From Cepaea nemoralis (Eukaryota > Mollusca > Gastropoda > Stylommatophora > Helicidae), in NCBI GenBank assembly GCA_014155875.1, contig JACEFZ010027107.1, forward strand, positions 61,001-125,000: 64,000 nucleotides of DNA, in the 5' to 3' direction. Below are positions 50,942-62,530 of this stretch, piece by piece; the first letter of the stretch is position 1; each line of letters begins with the position of its first letter. The notes beneath the pieces were generated by a model. That model was not told the DNA's origin. It ran no database searches and saw only the letters and a program-made list of their open reading frames with translations. The position numbers and the translations under genes are program-made.

Positions 50942-53525
50942 CAATCATGTGCCATGCCGGAAAGTGTGGGCGATCATGACTCGCCATTTCACTCGATCAC
51001 TAGAGTCGTGGATCAGCTCAGTGTTCCTGTCTCGTCCATGCCATGTGGCCAAGTCATCCAGGTATTTTCTTCTCGGTCTTTCCCTTGGTCTGTTCCCTTC
51101 GATCTTGCCAGTGGTCACCAAGTTCTTCAATCCATTTCTTCTCATTACATGTCCAAAATTTTGACTGTCTGCGTCTAATTTCTCTAATCAATTTACTATA
51201 TTCATTTGTCTCCTGTAGTACTTGGTCATTGGTTTTTCTGTCTGTCCATGGTATTCTTTGCATTTTCCTCAGAAACAACATTTCTGCAGCCATCAGATGT
51301 TTTTCAGCTTGACTGCTCATTATCCAAGTTTCACACCCATACAAAAGGACATGCTCTATTGTAGCCCCGCAACACTCTTTTTCTCGTTTCAATTGAAATA
51401 TTTTTATTGGTCAGTTGTTTTTCATCTTGCTAAAGGCTACTTTCGCCATGGCGATTCTTGTTCTAATCTCTTCAAGGCATCTCCCATCAGATGTTATGAC
51501 TGTTCCGAGATATTTGTATCGATTCACTTGTTGAAGAATATTCCTATTTACATGTACATTACATTGTGGTATTTCGTTCTTCCTAGTGTCGACCATAATC
51601 TGTGTCTTTTTACAATTTAATTCTAACCCCAGTTGTTCACTGTGTGCAAAAACCGCATCTACTAATTGTTACAGATCCTGCCCATTGTCTGCAATTAATA
51701 CTGTATCATCTGTATATCTAATGTTATTGATCTTTCGTCCTCCAATGCGGATTCCATTTATATCTTCTACATTTCTGAAAATATGTTCACTGTATAGGGA
51801 AAAAAGATCTGGAGACATTACACATCCCTGCCTAACACCTCTCTTAATAGGTTGATATTGTTCCACTTCATTATCAATCCTTATGGCAGCTTGTTGTTTC
51901 CAATATATGTTTTTTATAAGTCTAATGTCTTTCCCATCAGTTTGTATATCTGCAAGCATATCCACCATGTTGACATGTCTAATCTATCAAAAGCCTTTGT
52001 GTAGTCAATAAAGCAAAGATGTATATCCTTGTTTACTTCTATAGCACTTTCAATATCTGATCGCAGCATATACACAGCATTTACTGAACCCTTTCCTTCG
52101 ACAATTGCTCTTCCCCTATTTCAGGTTGTATTTTCTTCCTCACTCTTTGCATGATAATTCGTAGCAACATCTTTGTGATGTGGCTCATTATACTAATTGT
52201 TCTTTGTTGATCACATTCCAAGGTTCCTGATTTCTTGGGGATTGCAATAAATACAGTTACATAATTCAGAAGGTATATCTCAGGTATCATATAATGTGTT
52301 CAGCAGTCTGGTGACTTTATCTATTCCATTTTCTTCTAAAGCTTTAATAATTTCTGTTGTGATGTTATCTGCACCGGGGGCCTTGCCAGCTTTCATATGT
52401 TTGAGAACATTTCGAACCACCGTCTTCAAAATTGGCAGTTCTTCATTATTAAATCCAATATCATACTGTTCATCTCTGTTATCCTCTTAAAGGTTTTTTA
52501 CATAATCTGAACATACATGCAGAATCTGATATTTTTCTATTATGATTTTGCCATCTTTAGTTTTAGACAGCCTGCTGATGTACTTGATCTTTTATTAGTA
52601 AGTTCCTGAATTCTTTTGTGCACTAATTTGGTATTTTGACTGTTGTGTTGTTTTTCAATTTCTAAGCAATTTTTCTCAAGCCATGCTTCTTTTGCCTCCT
52701 TACAAAATATTCTGACTTCTCTGTGTATTTCTTCATATGTGGCAGAATTATTTTTGATGAGTCTTCTTGTTTCCATTAGTTGTAAAATTTCTTCAGTCAT
52801 ACATTTCTTACGACACACCTTCTTTAATTTTGAAATAGTTGTTTCTGCGCCAAGCTGATTGAATTCCTCAACATTTGCCATTGATCATCCACATCCTGGA
52901 AAAGGATCTCTAGATCAGACAATATATCAAATCTGTTCTGTACTTCTATGTTGAATTTGTTTTGTATTTCCTTGTCATTACTCAATGTACGCAAATCATA
53001 TTTAGTGGTTACTGTTATATATTTGACTTTCTTTAACTTTATCCTCAATGTTCCTGTAAGTAATATGTGGTCACTATAACACTCAGCACTGGGAACTGTT
53101 TTTGTTATTGTCAACGCATTTCTAAATCTTCTGCTAATCAAATGTAATCAATCTGGTTTCTAATCCTGCTATCAGGACTCCTCCATGTGTATAATCTTCT
53201 AGGATGTTTCTTAAACAAGTTGTTTCCTACAATAATTTTCTGCTCTTTTGCCCACTCTAAAAGTCGGTATCCTCTTTCATTTCTCTCTCCTAACCGATAG
53301 TTTCCGACTGTGTATCTATCACCATGATTTCCTACTTTTGCATTGAAGTCCCCTATTATAATGTTAATTTCTGAATTTTTACATTTCTTTAAAGCAGACT
53401 ATATGTCATTATAAAATTCCTCTACACTATTTTCACTGGATTCACCTGTTGGGACATTTATGCTAAAAGGTCTGCCGCTTAATTTAACTACTCTAAAACA
53501 TATCTATAAGAAAAACATTAAAACA
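50942..53525 (-). mobile_element. LINE family E, longest copy (endonuclease plus RT, 5'-truncated), minus
   Basis: In minus-strand order: APE-type endonuclease motifs NIIIGDFNAKVGNHG (about 53330-53375), RRLYTWRSPDSRIRNQIDYI (about 53140-53200) and SDHILL (about 53070). The RT follows with GVRQGCVMSPDLFSLYSE and YTDDTVLIAD (about 51690-51725; the usual Y-A-D-D is Y-T-D-D). Then come VNRYKYLGTVITSDGRCLEE, YGCETWIMSS, PWTDRKTNDQVLQETNEYSK and the tail RPRRKYLDDLATWHGRDRNT. The 3' tail is (TGAT)n, seen as CAATCAATCAATC at 50930-50945. Frameshifts and stops break it into short frames, so it is inactive. Confidence 0.9.
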
Positions 53526-53629
53526 TTAAAACGCATATTCATGGAGGTTATATAAGTGGTAGCCGTTGCCTGACAGGTCGCGAACGGTACAACTTGGACC
53601 AAGGTGAACCTCTGTGTAGTCCAGGAGAC

Positions 53630-53965
53630 CGGAGACTCCGTGGCGAAGTGGTCAAGCCATTTGACTTGGGTCCCGAAGGTTGTGGGTTCGATCTCGGGCC
53701 GTGTCCTTCGTTAACGAGTTAAATTTTTCTGAGACTCCTGTGGGTCGTCGCTACAGAGTTCGTGCTTTGTGCGACGCTTTCCGCGCTGCGGAAAGAGACC
53801 GAGCCATATAGGATAAAACTTGGTGCAAAGAAGTCGACCGTGTCGACTTTTAAGTTTTTTTTTTAAATAGTCTAGGAGAGACCTCTCCTCTTCAGGACAC
53901 GGTGGAAATCGTGCTTCTCGCACAAGGCAAATCTCACCTCTCTTTGGACCGTGATACGGGTGTGA
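53630..53965 (+). repeat. tRNA-derived SINE (family E) with intact A and B boxes
   Basis: TCCGTGGCGAAGTGGTCAAG (A box TGGCGAAGTGG) and GTTGTGGGTTCGATCTCGGG (B box GGTTCGATC) are about 35 bases apart, as in a tRNA with a long variable arm (Ser/Leu-like). The body follows to about 53965 without a gene. The internal Pol III promoter looks intact. Confidence 0.8.
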
Positions 53966-53999
53966 TCACAATTGGTCCCAGACAAATGTACAGATCTTG

Positions 54000-54370
54000 T
54001 CTACATTTCACATTGTTGCAGAGGTTACATACTTGTTTTCCTACACAGTGGTCATATGTTCAAATCCCCACTTAGACATACGTTTTGAATTCACCTGAGC
54101 TCCCAAGTAGATTTAACCTAAAATGGGAATCAAAAAATGTCATGGGATAGTCGCAGGTCGAGTCGCGGGTCGAGTCGCGGAGTGGATGTAGGCTGGAGAC
54201 GGGGTGGTAAAGTGGCTAGCGAGGAGGCCGGGCGTGGCTGAGGGTATGATATTGACCACATCACCCATCTAGTGCCGATTTATCTGTTCATACATAAGGC
54301 CAGCACAATATTCACAATAACCGTCAATACGTGTAAAAGCGTCCTTCACCTTTACTGTGACACAAGTCAC
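54000..54370 (+). repeat. SINE-B copy, plus
   Basis: The head has TATGTTCAAATCCCCACTTA (B box). The body reads GAGCTCCCAAGTAGATTTAA, CCTAAAATGGGAATC and CATGGGA, then GTGCCGATTTATCTG and AATACGTGTAAAAGCGTCCT at the end. An inserted GAGTCGCGG repeat lies at 54155-54185. Confidence 0.7.
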
Positions 54371-54633
54371 GAGATGATTGTGTGAACACGAATAATAGAC
54401 CTTTACAAAACCAACTGATAGCTGTTCTAGCATTTTATCCACATTTTCTGGCTTTTCAACATTTCCTTCCCACGTCTGTCTGCTCTAAGGTTAGATTACT
54501 TCATTTCAGAAATATTATATATGTGGCCTATGGTCATCTTTCGATCTGACAAGAGTTTTAGAGATATCCTTTTCAATAATCGTCTTCCTCCGGCTGTCTC
54601 AGATTTAAGTGCATCTATATGTCAAGTCTTCGT

Positions 54634-55001
54634 TCGTTAGCTCGTTAGTTAGTTAGTTAGTTAGTTAGTCATGAAGTTAAGTAGTTAGTTAGTTAGTTAA
54701 TTAGTAAGTCAGTCAGTCAATCATTTAGTTAATTATATAGTTAGGTAGTTAGTTAGTTACTTAGTCAGTCAATCAGTCAGTCAATTAGTTAGTCAATCAG
54801 TCAGTCAGTCAATCAGTTATGTAGTTATGTAGTTAGTAGTTAGTTACTTAATTACTTAGTCAGCCAGTCAATCAGTCTGTTAGTTATGTAGTTAGATAGT
54901 CAGTTTGTTAGTTACTTAGTCAGTCAGTCAGTCAATCAGTTAGTTGGTTAGTTATGTAGTTAGTTAGTTACTTAGTCAGTCAGTCAAGTCAGTTAGATCG
55001 C

Positions 55002-55032
<31 letters not shown>

Positions 55033-55100
55033 ACTGGTTAGCAGGTAGGCAGACAGGTAGGCAAGCAGGTAGGTAGGCAGACAGGTAGGCAGGCAGTGCC
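54634..55100. repeat. TTAG/TCAG tetranucleotide array
   Basis: Imperfect (TTAG)n and (TCAG)n passing into (GGTA/GGCA)n at 55030-55095. Confidence 0.95.
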
Positions 55101-55159
55101 CCAATATCTACCAGAAACATGGAGAAACGACTAGAACAATAATGAATAAACTACAAACG

Positions 55160-55235
55160 TTTATAGAATGGTCTCATCTCATCTTGTTCTTCTTGTATCT
55201 TCTGATGTCGCATAAACAGAAGGATTTATTAGCTG
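55160..55235 (-). pseudogene. LINE family F 3' tip
   Basis: GTCTCATCTCATCTTGTTCT then TCTGATGTCGCATAAACAGA, the same 3' end as 46400-46470, truncated. Confidence 0.6.
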
Positions 55236-55576
55236 GCGCCTGGGCAAAATAGGACTAACATGGTGCAACAGAGTGACCAATGAGGACAAACAGATCCCAA
55301 TGTTTCAAGAAGTGAAAAAACAGACTGACACTCGGTTCGGACAGACTTTGAGTGAAAATGATAACAATGTAACTGGAACGTCTTTTCTCTTGAACCCACC
55401 TGTTTAAATGCAAAAGCGGGAACTCGCGTCGATCGTGCTTTACCTGCGAAGTTCACTATCAACTTCGCTACTGCATCCGTCTTTCAAGGTGAAACAAACC
55501 TGGGTTAATAACTGGTCATAGCTAAATATGAAATCAAACTTGTTCTAAGGCCGCAAAGAGCTTCTATGACTTTCAA
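55236..55576. other. No recognisable feature
   Basis: Unique sequence. The minus-strand frame 55229-55462 shows no domain. Confidence 0.4.
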
Positions 55577-55742
55577 TAGAGTAAAGTAAAGTAAAGTAAA
55601 GTAAAGTAAAGTAAAGCAAAGTAAAGCAAAGTAAAGCAAAGTAAAGTAAAGTAAAGTAAAGTAAAGTAAATTAAATTAAATTAAATTAAATTAAATTAAA
55701 TTAAATTACATTAAAGTAAAGTAAAGTAAAGTAAAGTAAAGT
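55577..55742. repeat. Compound AAAGT / TTAAA pentanucleotide array
   Basis: (TAAAG)n, then (TTAAA)n at 55668-55710, then (TAAAG)n again: a symmetric interruption by a one-base variant. Confidence 0.95.
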
Positions 55743-55749
55743 ATATGTT

Positions 55750-55975
55750 TACGATTCATCAGGCATTGTTCGTAATCCCGTATATCCACGTGGGGAAAAC
55801 AGCAGATGCGAGAATCGACAGCGGTTTGCGCCGCTCTTTAACTTACGGGGGTATGTGGGCAGGTCGTTCAGAAAGCGATAACAAACTACTAAACGTAACA
55901 ATTTGCCTAGTACATCAACAGCAGCTAGCAATGCTGCTGTTGACTGCAATGTCCTGTAAGGCATATGCAACATTA
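55750..55975 (+). repeat. SINE-A copy, plus
   Basis: Head GTTCGTAATCCCGTAT, body GGTCGTTCAGAAAGCGATAA, tail CAATGTCCTGTAAGGCATAT. Confidence 0.85.
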
Positions 55976-55984
55976 AAAATAAAA

Positions 55985-56660
55985 GGCGCACTAGGTATAC
56001 GGTGCTAGTTCCATATTTGTACAGACACTTGGTAGGTAATGTGGTCAGTAGCATGCCTACCGCCGTTGGGGTCAGTATCATGACTACCGCCGTTGTGGTC
56101 AGTATCATGACTACCGCCGTTGTGGTCAGTATCAAGCCTACCGCCGTTGTGGTCAGTATCATGACTACCGCCGTTGTGGTCAGTATCATGACTACCGCCG
56201 TTGTGGTCAGTAGCATGCCTACCGCCGTTGTGGTCAGTATCATGACTACCGCCGTTGTGGTCAGTATCATGACTACCGCCGTTGTGGTCAGTATCATGAC
56301 TACCGCCGTTGTGGTCAGTATCATGACTACCGCCGTTGTGGTCAGTAGCATGCCTACCGCCGTTGTGGTCAGTATCATGACTACCGCCGTTGTGGTCAGT
56401 ATCATGACTAACGCCGTTGTGGTCAGTATCATGACTACCGCCGTTGTGGTCAGTATCATGACTACCGCCGTTGTGGTCAGTATCATGACTACCGCCGTTG
56501 TGGTCAGTATCATGACTACCGCCGTTGTGGTCAGTATCATGACTACCGCCGTTGTGGTCAGTATCATGCCGACTGATGTTGTGGTCAGTATCATGCCGAC
56601 TGATGTTGTGGTCAGTATCATGCCTACCGCCGTTACATTTAAAGACATTGCCCATTTTAG
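55985..56660 (-). repeat. SINE-B copy containing an expanded 27-bp minisatellite
   Basis: The flanks GCACTAGGTATACGGTGCTA and GGTAGGTAATGTGGTCAGTA (left) and CATTGCCCATTTTAGACC (right) are SINE-B. Between them lies the array 56041-56634, about 22 copies of a 27-base unit (GTCAGTATCATGACTACCGC then CGTTGTG). Variants GCATGCC and ATGCCGACTGATG mark subgroups. Because 27 is divisible by 3, every frame stays open (299, 226 and 216 codons): an artefact, not three genes. Confidence 0.95.
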
Positions 56661-56689
56661 ACCAAGTATACTAAGAAGTTAGTTAGTTA

Positions 56690-56885
56690 GTCTTTCCTCT
56701 TGAGCCTAAGTCGGCGCATAGGGCAGAAATCATGGTTCTCCATGTCTGGCGGTTCGCTGCTACCTGTCAATTTTCAAAATCCGCCTCAACGCGGATTCGA
56801 ACTCATGTTAACAGTACCGACAGGTGCGCGTCTAACCACCACGCTACCGCAACTAGCTGACTCTTTTAACCTGATAATTGAACCT
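56690..56885 (-). repeat. tRNA-derived SINE, minus
   Basis: The plus strand shows ACGCGGATTCGAACTCATG (reverse-complement B box GTTCGAATCC) and CGCGTCTAACCACCACGCTA (reverse-complement A-box region), preceded by a body with GGCGGTTCGCTGCTACC. Confidence 0.75.
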
Positions 56886-57058
56886 AGGAAAGGTGGGTGT
56901 TAGATGTATAGCCGCGGCGAGCTCGTGTGTCCTGGGGTCGACAAAGTAAAAACCTCACGAGAAACTCGACGGTGTGAAAATGTCTCATTTGCCTTTCATA
57001 TTCAGTCAAACTCCATTTACAGAAACAACACTAGACACAACACCATCTCAGAAAACTG

Positions 57059-57190
57059 TTAATGACTGTGCAATGGTTGAAAATATCGCCGGTCGAAGTT
57101 TTTTATTTACCAATTATGTTGCATGAATTTTACAGAGGGTGAATACACAACTTGGACCGGCAATATTTTCAAACACTGCACAGTCATTAA
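57059..57190. repeat. Short foldback MITE flanked by TTAA
   Basis: TTAATGACTGTGCAATGGTT...ATCGCCGGTC (57059-57095) and its inverted partner GACCGGCAATATTTTCAAAC...CAGTCATTAA (to 57190) form arms of about 36 bases with a 57-base loop. Confidence 0.85.
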
Positions 57191-57405
57191 AAATACACCC
57201 CATACTTTGGACACATTAAACACCCAAGTGCCTTAGATAAAACCGTAAAGGAAGGCATGGTTTCTGGAAGAAGGGGCAGTGGTCAACAGTACGAAAGTGG
57301 ATACTAAATGTTTACGATATCTGGACACGAAAATTAGCGAGAATAGGGTGACTGGGGGAGAGATCGGATGTGTCTCCCCGGAGGGCTTGGGTGAGAACGG
57401 CGTTC
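57191..57405 (+). pseudogene. LINE family B fragment
   Basis: GAAGGCATGGTTTCTGGAAG is the complement of the phrase at 36245-36262. The plus strand reads GRHGFWKK then a broken tail. Confidence 0.45.
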
Positions 57406-57409
57406 TGCA

Positions 57410-60400
57410 AAGGTCCTCTTAGATTTTTAAAATAATTAAAAAAATAAAAATTAAAAAAAGGGGCAAAAAGAAAATTTTTAAAAACCCACGGGGGCCCGGA
57501 GTTAATTTTTTTAAAAAATTGTAGTTTTTTGGGAAGGGAAGGTTTAAAGTCTAATTTAATTTTTTTAAAAAACAAACACAAGGACATGATAGTTTTTTAA
57601 CCGGTACTTTTGTTTCCACGGGGAGTCATAAGCATTTTCCCTTCAACCGGGTGCGGTAAAAGTGGGGAAGAAAGACTACCCCCAACCCCGGGCTCTGGCC
57701 AAAAATGTAAGCCCATTTTAAAACTCCCAACCGCGGGAAATGGGGAATTTTTTTAAAATTATAAAATTTGATCAAAGCGAAAAAATTTTCCATTTAAGTG
57801 GGGATCCTCTTGGGTTTAATTTTCTTAACATTTAATTGGTTGGCTCATGCCCCAAAAAAACTTCCAAACCGGGCCACAATACAGGGGAATTTGAAACATT
57901 TTGGGGGTACCCGAGTAAATTAATGATGCTTTAGAAATTTTTTAATATTTGAAAGTAAAAAATTTGAAAAAAAAATTTAAAAAAATTTCAAACCCCCGGG
58001 AAGAAAGGTTGAACCAAAGGTTAAATTTAAAAACTTAAACTAGCAAAAGAATGTCCGGGGGTTCCCGCTGGAAAAACCGTGGTTTCCCCAAAAGTGAAAA
58101 AAGACTTGAAAAAAATCCCCTTTTTGGGTTTCTAAACCTCCAAAAGGAAAGCAAAAAAAAATTTATGAAAAGGCAAAAAATGTTCGGGAAAAAATTTTAA
58201 AAATTTTGAAAAACAATAAAATTTTTTAAAAACTAATTTTAAAAACGGGGAAAAAAAATTGGAAAAGAAAAGGGAATATTAATACCCAATGGGAAAGGGA
58301 ACCGGGGGAAAAATTTTTGGTTCCAAATTTGGGCCCCAAAAACACTTTTCCCACGGGGGGCTAACGTTTGAACCAAAAATTAAGGGCCGGGGTTTGAAGA
58401 AACCTAAACCAAAATACAGGGGCAAAACAATAAAAACTCTGAAAATTCTGTAATTTTTTAAACTCCAGTTACATTAAATTTTCAACTTTAAAAAAATCTG
58501 GGGGAAAAAATTCCCCTGATAAAGTTTAATCCCATTTTTAAAGAAAGGGAAAATTTCCATTTTGGGGAAAATCTACTTTTCCATTTTAAAAATACAAAAT
58601 CCCAAAATTTAAAAATAACTCCCCATAAGAAAAATTTTTGATGGGGGTTTTAAAAAAAGGAAATTTTTGCCCGGTTTTTTTTACAAATGCCAAAAAGGGA
58701 ATTTTGTCTCCATAACGTTTTTTGGCTTATGAATTTGCCCGGGGGGGGTAGTTTGGAAGGGTTCCGGGTTTTGGGAAATCCGGGTTTTAAAAAAGCCCCG
58801 GGGGGGGCCGGGATTTTTTAGTTTTTTAAAAAGGAAAAAATTTCCCCTGGTTTTCGGGTGTGAATGGGCCGCCCTTTAATTTTGGCCTAAAAAAAGTTTG
58901 GAGGGAAAAGGGGGAAAAAGGGGGAACCCGCTCCCCGGGCAAAATTTAGTTAAAAAAATTAACCAAAAGTTTTTAAATTTGTTTCCAAAAGGAAAAAGCC
59001 CAAACGGGGGTTGGTTTCCCGGACTAGGGTTTTAAGAAAAGGAAAGGAAAAACCTGGCCCAAAAAGGGGGTTAAAAACCCCCAAAAAGAAGGGAAGAAAA
59101 AAATCCGGGGTCAATTTTAAATTTAAACTAAAAAAAATAAAACTAAATAAACGGGAAAAAAGATATTTGATTACCATTTAAAAATCGGGGGTCTCTCCCG
59201 GGCCAATTAAAAACACTTTCCCGTTGTTTATCCAAACCGGGGTCCGGGGCGCCAAAAATTTTGGAACTTTTTAAAACCCCCCTTTTTGGGGGCCCCTTGG
59301 GGATCCCGGGGAGGGGAAAAGAAGGAAAAAAATTTTATGACTTTTTAATCCCCGAAATCAACAAAAGGGCTAAAGATGGGGATTTAAAAAGGGAATGGGA
59401 AAAAGGGAAAACCCAAAAACCCGGTTCATTAAAGGGTTAAGTGAGAAAACCAAAGAAGGGGGAAGGAAAATTATAAAAACTTCGGTTAACCCTTTTTGGC
59501 GGGGGTCAACCAGAGAGTAAGGGAAATTTTTTTAAAAAAAACAAAAACCCCCAATTCCAACGCAAAGAAAATAACCAGGGGTTTCGGCAGGCGGGTTTTT
59601 TGCAAAACCCAAACAGTGAAAATCTTTTCAAGAAACATTAACTTTTTTTTTTTTCACCAAACCCCCATTGGGTCAAAGGCCTTACTGTGGGGAATTTCCC
59701 ACCTAATTGTTATAAGTTATTATATTCTTTTAAAGACGGTAAAACCCCCCCCCTTTTTTTTTTAAATTTAGCCAATTTTAGGTTAAAAAATTAAAAGGGG
59801 TTTTTTTCCGTTTCAAAAATATGAACCCCCCAAATTTATTTCACCCGGTGGGGGTTGGGAAAGGGTTTAAAACCGAAAGTTCTATTGGGGTTTTAAAGGC
59901 CCCCTTTATTTTGGGGGTGAAATTTTTTTTTGGGAAATGGGGGCAAAAGAATCTTCCTTTTCGGGGGTTTTTGCGATTCTGCTAATTCCCCCCTTTTTTC
60001 CCCCTTAAATTTTTTTTAACTTTGGTTTTTTAAAAATACTGAAAAGGGGGGCCCAAGATAAATTTGGGGGTTTTTTAAAAAAAACTTGCTGGTTTTAAAA
60101 ACGTGTAATTAGTTTTTGGGCTGCATGTTTTTTAAATAGGCTTGTTTATTTTCCGTAGTTTTCCTTTTTTTCGGGGAAAAACGGCCGCCAACAGAAAATT
60201 ACTCAAAGCCCCCCTGTTTGGTCAAACCCTTTTTGAAGCATTTCAATTTTTATAAAAAAATTCCCAGGGGAAAAGTTCTAAACCCTTTTTAATTATTTAA
60301 CCACCTCTGTCCCCCCCCCTTAAAGTTGGGTTACATAATTTTACAAGCCCATTTTTAAAAGGTTTTTTTTTTTTTGCGGGTTTTGACCCCTTTTGGGAAA

Positions 60401-62160
60401 TTTTTAAACTTTTTCCTTTGGGGTTTTATTGTTTTTTTTAAACCCCGGCAACCCTTAAATTTCTTAAAAACCAACGGCAAGGGGTCTTTTTGCTAAATAA
60501 AACCCCATTTTTTGTTTCAAGGGGTTTTGCCTGTTAGAAGTGGTTTAAAACCCCTTGAACCCGCGCCCAAAATTTTCTTTGTAAAAAAAATTTTCCATTT
60601 TTCGGGCCTTTTATAAAAACCTAAAAAACTTTCACATGATTTTGAGTGGAAAAAGGGGACAGCTGATAAACAACAATTTTTTAAGAAAATATATTATGTT
60701 TTTAAATGTTTCTAATATTATATACAACCCTCCTGGAATGAAATATCGGGTGATTTAATACCCCATTTTTTTTTAAAACCCCTTAATTTTTTTCTTTAAA
60801 AAAACCCCAAGGAATATTCTTCCCCAATTTCCCCTAATAAAAACTCTTTGCATTTTCTTCCCCTCGCCTTTTTTGAAAAATAAACCTACCCCCCCCGGGG
60901 GAAATCCAAAATTTATTGCTTTTTCCCTTTTTGGTTTTTCCCAGTGGGGAATTCCCAAAGGGAAATTTTAAGGGTTTTTTTCCGGTGGGGAAAAAAGGGG
61001 GGGGGGAGTTTCCCTGTTGGCAGACTCAAAATGCCCCGGGCCCAAAACCTTTTTTCCTATTTTCATTTTTTTTGGAAAAAAGATTTTTTAAAATTCGGTT
61101 CTTTAAATGAAATTAGGGGCCCGATTTTACAACCCCAAAGAATTAATTAATTTTGGGAAAATTTATTACGCCGGGCCCGGCCGGGGCGTTAGCAGCTTTC
61201 CCTCCCGTCCTTTTGTTTGACCGGAGGAAAAAATTTAACCTTTGGGTCGGAAAAAGGTGGTTTTGAGAGTTGGCCCGCGTCAAAACCCCCAAGCCTCCCC
61301 TAGGGCGGAACACCCTGGCCATACCCTAAAACCCTGGTTGTTTGACCCCCAATACCGCGGGGGAGGGTTGCCGGGAAAAAAGGGAGTAAAAATTAAAAAA
61401 ATTTTGGGATTTGGTAAGGGGTGTTACTTTGAATCCCCCTTTGAGGCTTTCCCAAGGGGGAAAATGGGGAAATTCCCCTTTTCCCGGGGTTCCCCGGGAA
61501 AGGGGAGGAATGAATTTAATAGGGAAAAGGGCCGTTTTCCAAAAAAGGTTAAACCCTAAAAAAGTATAAAACTTTTAAAGATCCCAAAACACTTATAAAA
61601 AACAATTTTCTTTAATCATTTCCCTTTGGGGTCAAACCCCGGGGGGGAAATAATTTTTCCCCCCTTCCCGGAAGGCTTTTTGGGGTTTAAAGGTCTCTAT
61701 TCTAATCCTTTTCCCGGGACGCCTTGTTCTCCCCAAATTCATGAAAGACCCGTTTTATTTATTTCTTTTTTCACCGGGGGCCCCAAATTTTATCTTCTTC
61801 TTTCTTTTCCTTTTTATCCCCAGTCGCTTTATGCCTTACTGGTTGGGGTTTTTAATTTCATTTTAACTTTTTGGGTTTGTTTTCAAGTTAAATTTAAAAA
61901 GCCCTTTTAAGGGCATGGGGGGGAACCCCCCCCTTTTTATTTGTTTTTTATGTTTATGCAAATTTTTTTGTTCAAAAATTTCTAATCTTTCAACCCTCCG
62001 ATCCCTTATAACAAATTAATAATTAGAAAGGTCCCCGGGGCCAAAGTTTAAATCCCCCGGGGGTTTTGCCCCGGGGAAAGTTGTGAAAGGGCGGTTACAA
62101 ACCCTTTAAATTAAAGAAAAGTTGCCCTCCTTTCCTTTTAAAGGGTTTTGCCTTCTTTTT
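57410..62160. other. Homopolymer-dominated low-quality block; not annotatable
   Basis: From about 57410 nearly every base sits in a run of two to eight identical bases (AAAA, TTTT, GGGG, CCCC), with almost no simple dinucleotide alternation, and normal sequence returns abruptly at about 62160. Recognisable repeats that fill the rest of the window are absent, and short frames here lack any domain. This is what uncorrected or wrongly polished reads look like. It could hide real exons. Confidence 0.75.
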
Positions 62161-62164
62161 TGGG

Positions 62165-62530
62165 GGTGGGTGAGGATGTGGGTGAGGGGTGTATGTGTGG
62201 TGAGTCGAGATGTCTGGGTTGGTGGGGGGGGGGTGTATGTGTGTGGGTAAAGGGATGTGTGGATATGGATGGGTGATGTTTGAGTGGGTGAGGGATGTGG
62301 GTGTGTGGGGTTGGTGCCGGATGTGTGTGGAGGGGATGTGTTACATAACATGATAATATGCACTGTTTATGCTTACAACATTCATTTGAAAATGTTTTTT
62401 TTTCCTATGTGAATGTATCATGCACTATTGATGAACGAAAGATGAGTGATTGGAAGGGCCGAATGTAAGACGGGCCTACGTGCCCAATTTGTATCCCTTT
62501 TAAAATAAAGTTCAATTCAATTCAATTTCA
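62165..62530 (+). repeat. GT-rich dispersed repeat with AATAAA-ended 3' unit, copy 2
   Basis: A GTGGG tract (62165-62340) is followed by GGAAGGGCCGAATGTAAGAC, GGGCCTACGTGCCCAATTTG and CCCTTTTAAAATAAAG and an (ATTCA)n tail. It is collinear with 8580-9115. Confidence 0.85.

Noticed and set aside
53636..53705. Functional tRNA gene
   Set aside because: A and B boxes are good, but the sequence does not fold to a complete cloverleaf by eye and is followed by a SINE body.
54634..55100. TTAG-type array as a telomere
   Set aside because: The units are tetranucleotides mixed with TCAG and GGTA, not TTAGGG or TTAGG, and the array is interstitial.
55749..56682. Three overlapping frames of 216-299 codons on both strands
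   Set aside because: All arise from a 27-bp minisatellite with no stop in any of these frames; periodic composition and position inside a SINE exclude coding.
57312..61910. Frames of 60-105 codons in the homopolymer-rich block
   Set aside because: Composition suggests unreliable sequence; the frames show no domain and mirror the A/T and G/C runs.
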